This document shows, in pieces, positions 6,622-8,353 of a DNA stretch of 8,353 nt. A program made the translations under genes and the position numbers. Positions within the stretch are counted from its first letter, which is position 1. Every line of letters starts with the position of its first letter. Source of the stretch: Victivallales bacterium (lineage in GTDB: Bacteria > Verrucomicrobiota > Lentisphaeria > Victivallales > JAUVCU01); assembly GCA_029934175.1 (NCBI GenBank), contig JAOZMT010000076.1, positions 1 through 8,353 of the forward strand, written 5' to 3'. The notes under the pieces were generated by a model. The model worked only from the letters and a program-made list of their open reading frames with translations, was not told where the DNA came from and did no database searches.

Positions 6622-7226
6622 TGAAAATTTTCACGAGAATCGCTAGAACTAGTAAATATTTTTATTTGCGTTTTTTAAGATTAGGCGGTTCTCCTGAAGA
6701 GGTTTCACGAGGTGTTGCAATAGGTTTATTTGTAGGACTGCTTGCTCCTATTGGCTTGCAAACAATTATTGTTTTACCTGCAGCATTTTTAATTAAGGCT
6801 AAAAAAATTCCTGCATTAGCATTTACTTGGTTGACTAATCCTTATACAATTATTTTTATTTATCCTGTTCAATGTTATTTAGGAAGTTTAGTTTACGGAA
6901 AAGCTTTATCTTTTGATACAATCCAAGAAATATTTAAAACATTTTTTGAACATTTTTCTGATAAACCTGCCGAGCTTTGGAGAATTACAGAAATTTTTAA
7001 AGATACTTTTTTATTATCATATTTAGCATCTTCATTAGAGCAAGCACAAGGTTCTATAGATGCTCTTATAAATTTAGGTGGCGATATTTTTATTCCTTTT
7101 CTTATTGGAGGTTGTGCGTTAGGATTAGTATTTGGAATTGTGGGCTACTTTGCTTCTTATGGTTTAATAACAAGCCATAGGGCAAAGAGACAAAGAAAAT
7201 TACGAGAACGATTGGTTAATAAATAA
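6618..7226 (+). CDS. DUF2062 family inner-membrane protein
   Basis: This 202-residue membrane protein matches the DUF2062 pattern: a short basic N-terminus, SPEEVSRGVAIGLFVGLLAPIG at 25-46, and the WLTNPYT motif with conserved Asn-Pro at 74-75. Predicted membrane segments lie at about 32-60 and 64-94, with a third hydrophobic stretch at about 157-185. It ends in a highly basic cytosolic-type tail (about 186-202). DUF2062 has no settled biochemical role. In some proteins it is joined to glycosyltransferase domains, which would suit the nearby sugar dehydrogenase, but that link is inference. The start overlaps the rdgB stop codon by ATGA and has no good Shine-Dalgarno sequence, so its translation probably depends on rdgB. 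The ATG at 6621 is an equally possible start, one residue shorter. Confidence 0.9.
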   Translation: MMKIFTRIARTSKYFYLRFLRLGGSPEEVSRGVAIGLFVGLLAPIGLQTIIVLPAAFLIKAKKIPALAFTWLTNPYTIIFIYPVQCYLGSLVYGKALSFDTIQEIFKTFFEHFSDKPAELWRITEIFKDTFLLSYLASSLEQAQGSIDALINLGGDIFIPFLIGGCALGLVFGIVGYFASYGLITSHRAKRQRKLRERLVNK

Positions 7227-7274
7227 TGCAATTAGATTTTTCAATAAGAATAAAATAAATAAGGAAGGAACATT

Positions 7275-7802
7275 ATGAAAAATATATTAATAATAGGGTT
7301 GGTTTTTATTACTATACCCTTATTAGGTAGAACAAAAAAAAGTAGCAGATTCATAAAAAGGCAAAGAGTCGAACCTACAAAAAATCTATCAGATGCACAA
7401 AAGAGTAAAATATATAAATACAAAGGACATAAATATAAATATTTTTTTGAAAAAATATCATGGTCTGAGGCAAAAAAAAAATGCGAAGATATGGGAGGAA
7501 TATTGGCTATTCTTGATACTAAAGAAGAATTGGAATATATACAAAATCAGCGTCCATGTAGATTTACAGCATGGGTAGGGATTACAGATGAGAAAAATGA
7601 AGGACAATGGGTGTGGCTTAATGGTAAACAAATAAAAAATGAGATGACTGGTTTTCTTGAAAAAGCGAATAGTCTTGACATAAGGGATTATGGACATATT
7701 TTGTTGCAAGGAGGATTAATGAGTAGAGCAAACAAGGGTAATTTACCTAAAGGTTGGCGAGGTCAAGCTTTAGTTCAAGCTTTTTTATGTGAATGGAATT
7801 AA
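7275..7802 (+). CDS. Exported C-type-lectin-like domain protein
   Basis: This 175-residue protein has a short N-terminal hydrophobic segment (4-18) after Lys2, typical of a signal peptide or signal anchor, with no lipobox Cys. A very basic linker follows (19-36). The C-terminal C-type-lectin-like fold (about 47-175) is recognised by SWSEAKKKCEDMGGILA (62-78), the AWVGITDE core (99-106), W.W..G (112-117) and the final FLCEW (170-174). Cys70 and Cys172 match the conserved outer disulfide. The inner disulfide pair is absent, and Cys95 is left unpaired. The calcium-site motifs EPN/QPD and WND are not seen, so sugar binding is doubtful and protein or surface binding is as likely. A strong AGGAAGGA (7262-7269) precedes the ATG. 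I see no hairpin terminator in the 48 bp after DUF2062. Confidence 0.85.
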   Translation: MKNILIIGLVFITIPLLGRTKKSSRFIKRQRVEPTKNLSDAQKSKIYKYKGHKYKYFFEKISWSEAKKKCEDMGGILAILDTKEELEYIQNQRPCRFTAWVGITDEKNEGQWVWLNGKQIKNEMTGFLEKANSLDIRDYGHILLQGGLMSRANKGNLPKGWRGQALVQAFLCEWN

Positions 7803-7825
7803 AGTATAATAATGGAGATTGCAAT

Positions 7826-8353
7826 ATGAATTCTAAAAAGAAAAAAATACCTTATGCAATAGCAAATTGGGAAGAGATGCGTGACGAAAATGCATATTTT
7901 GTTGATAAAACACAATATTTAGAAGAATTGGAAAAGTATAAGGCTCCAGTTTTTTTGCGTCCTCGCCGTTTTGGAAAATCTTTAATGTGTTCTATTCAAG
8001 AACATTATTATGATATTAATCGCAAAGATAAATTTGACGAGCTTTTTTCGGGGACTTATATCGGAGAAAATCCTACTGCTGAAAGAAATAAATATATGAT
8101 AATGCGATTTGATTTTTCAATTATTGAAATATCATCAAATATTGAAGATATTGAGTATAATTTTAATGCAATTGTAAAACAATCTTTAAAATACTTTTGC
8201 CTTTATTATTCAGATTATATAAAAAATGTAGATTTGTCAGAAAAAAATGCATCTATTTTATTAAATGATATTTTAATGAATATTCAACTTTACAAATTAC
8301 CCCAAATGTATGTTATAATTGATGAATATGATAACTTTACTAATCAGTTAATT
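7826..8353 (+). CDS. AAA-ATPase-like protein, 5' part only (runs off window)
   Basis: An ORF opens at the ATG at 7826, with GGAG at 7814-7817, and stays open for 176 codons to the window edge. The N-terminus (IPYAIANWEEMRDENAYFVDKTQYLEELE) is the hallmark of the AAA-ATPase_like family (PF09820). The degenerate Walker A RPRRFGKS is at residues 45-52, and a Walker B VIIDEYDNF is at 163-171 with Asp166/Glu167. Family members usually carry a C-terminal PD-(D/E)XK nuclease-like domain (DUF1703), which would lie beyond the window. They often occur in many copies per genome; their role is poorly understood and possibly defensive or mobile-element related. The Lys-rich start (residues 4-7) is followed directly by the family motif, which supports this start. 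Confidence 0.9.
   Translation, partial: MNSKKKKIPYAIANWEEMRDENAYFVDKTQYLEELEKYKAPVFLRPRRFGKSLMCSIQEHYYDINRKDKFDELFSGTYIGENPTAERNKYMIMRFDFSIIEISSNIEDIEYNFNAIVKQSLKYFCLYYSDYIKNVDLSEKNASILLNDILMNIQLYKLPQMYVIIDEYDNFTNQLI

Noticed and set aside
7805..7810. Perfect TATAAT box just before the AAA-ATPase-like gene.
   Set aside because: There is no -35 at a proper distance, and the transcript would start at or after the ribosome binding site at 7814-7817. Likely chance in AT-rich DNA.

Overview
The window is from an AT-rich bacterial chromosome, roughly 30% GC by eye. All recognisable genes lie on the + strand. The tig-clpP-clpX order is a widespread bacterial arrangement, and the individual genes do not fix the taxon. 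A secreted C-type-lectin-like protein, a DUF2062 membrane protein, an AAA-ATPase-like protein and intergenic 'ACCACAGAT...ATCTGTGGT' and 'ATCCTG' repeats would suit a PVC-group (for example Lentisphaerota-like) or Bacteroidota-like genome. This placement is an impression from memory with low confidence.

Layout. Positions 1-835 carry no convincing gene. They hold a 168-bp fold-back element (151-318), an adjoining 'ccacrgat' inverted repeat (317-380) and an 'atcctg' repeat block (451-479). The proteostasis operon follows: tig (836-2170, trigger factor), clpP (2183-2782) and clpX (2796-4076), with 12-13 bp gaps and near-identical AAGAGG ribosome binding sites before clpP and clpX. Next, 4092-4669 holds two or three small unrecognised ORFs that overlap end to start and step through all three frames. 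This segment is bracketed by imperfect direct repeats covering the translation starts of the first small ORF and of the next large gene.

Downstream is a WbpA-type nucleotide-sugar 6-dehydrogenase (4695-6005). An RdgB/HAM1 house-cleaning NTP pyrophosphatase (6007-6621) follows after one base, and a DUF2062 membrane protein (6618-7226) overlaps that gene by ATGA. The window ends with an exported C-type-lectin-like protein (7275-7802) and the 5' part of an AAA-ATPase-like protein (7826 to the edge).

How the genes fit together. Trigger factor folds nascent chains and ClpXP degrades failed or tagged ones, so the first block is a protein quality-control unit. The dehydrogenase makes a UDP-sugar-uronate for surface polysaccharide. 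RdgB removes ITP, dITP and XTP from the nucleotide pool. DUF2062 is an inner-membrane protein of uncertain role. The last two genes look like accessory content.

The two most interesting regions are the fold-back element and the small-ORF cassette. Nearly all non-Watson-Crick positions in the fold-back's outer arm become G-U pairs if the minus strand is transcribed. The cassette is bracketed by direct repeats between clpX and the dehydrogenase.
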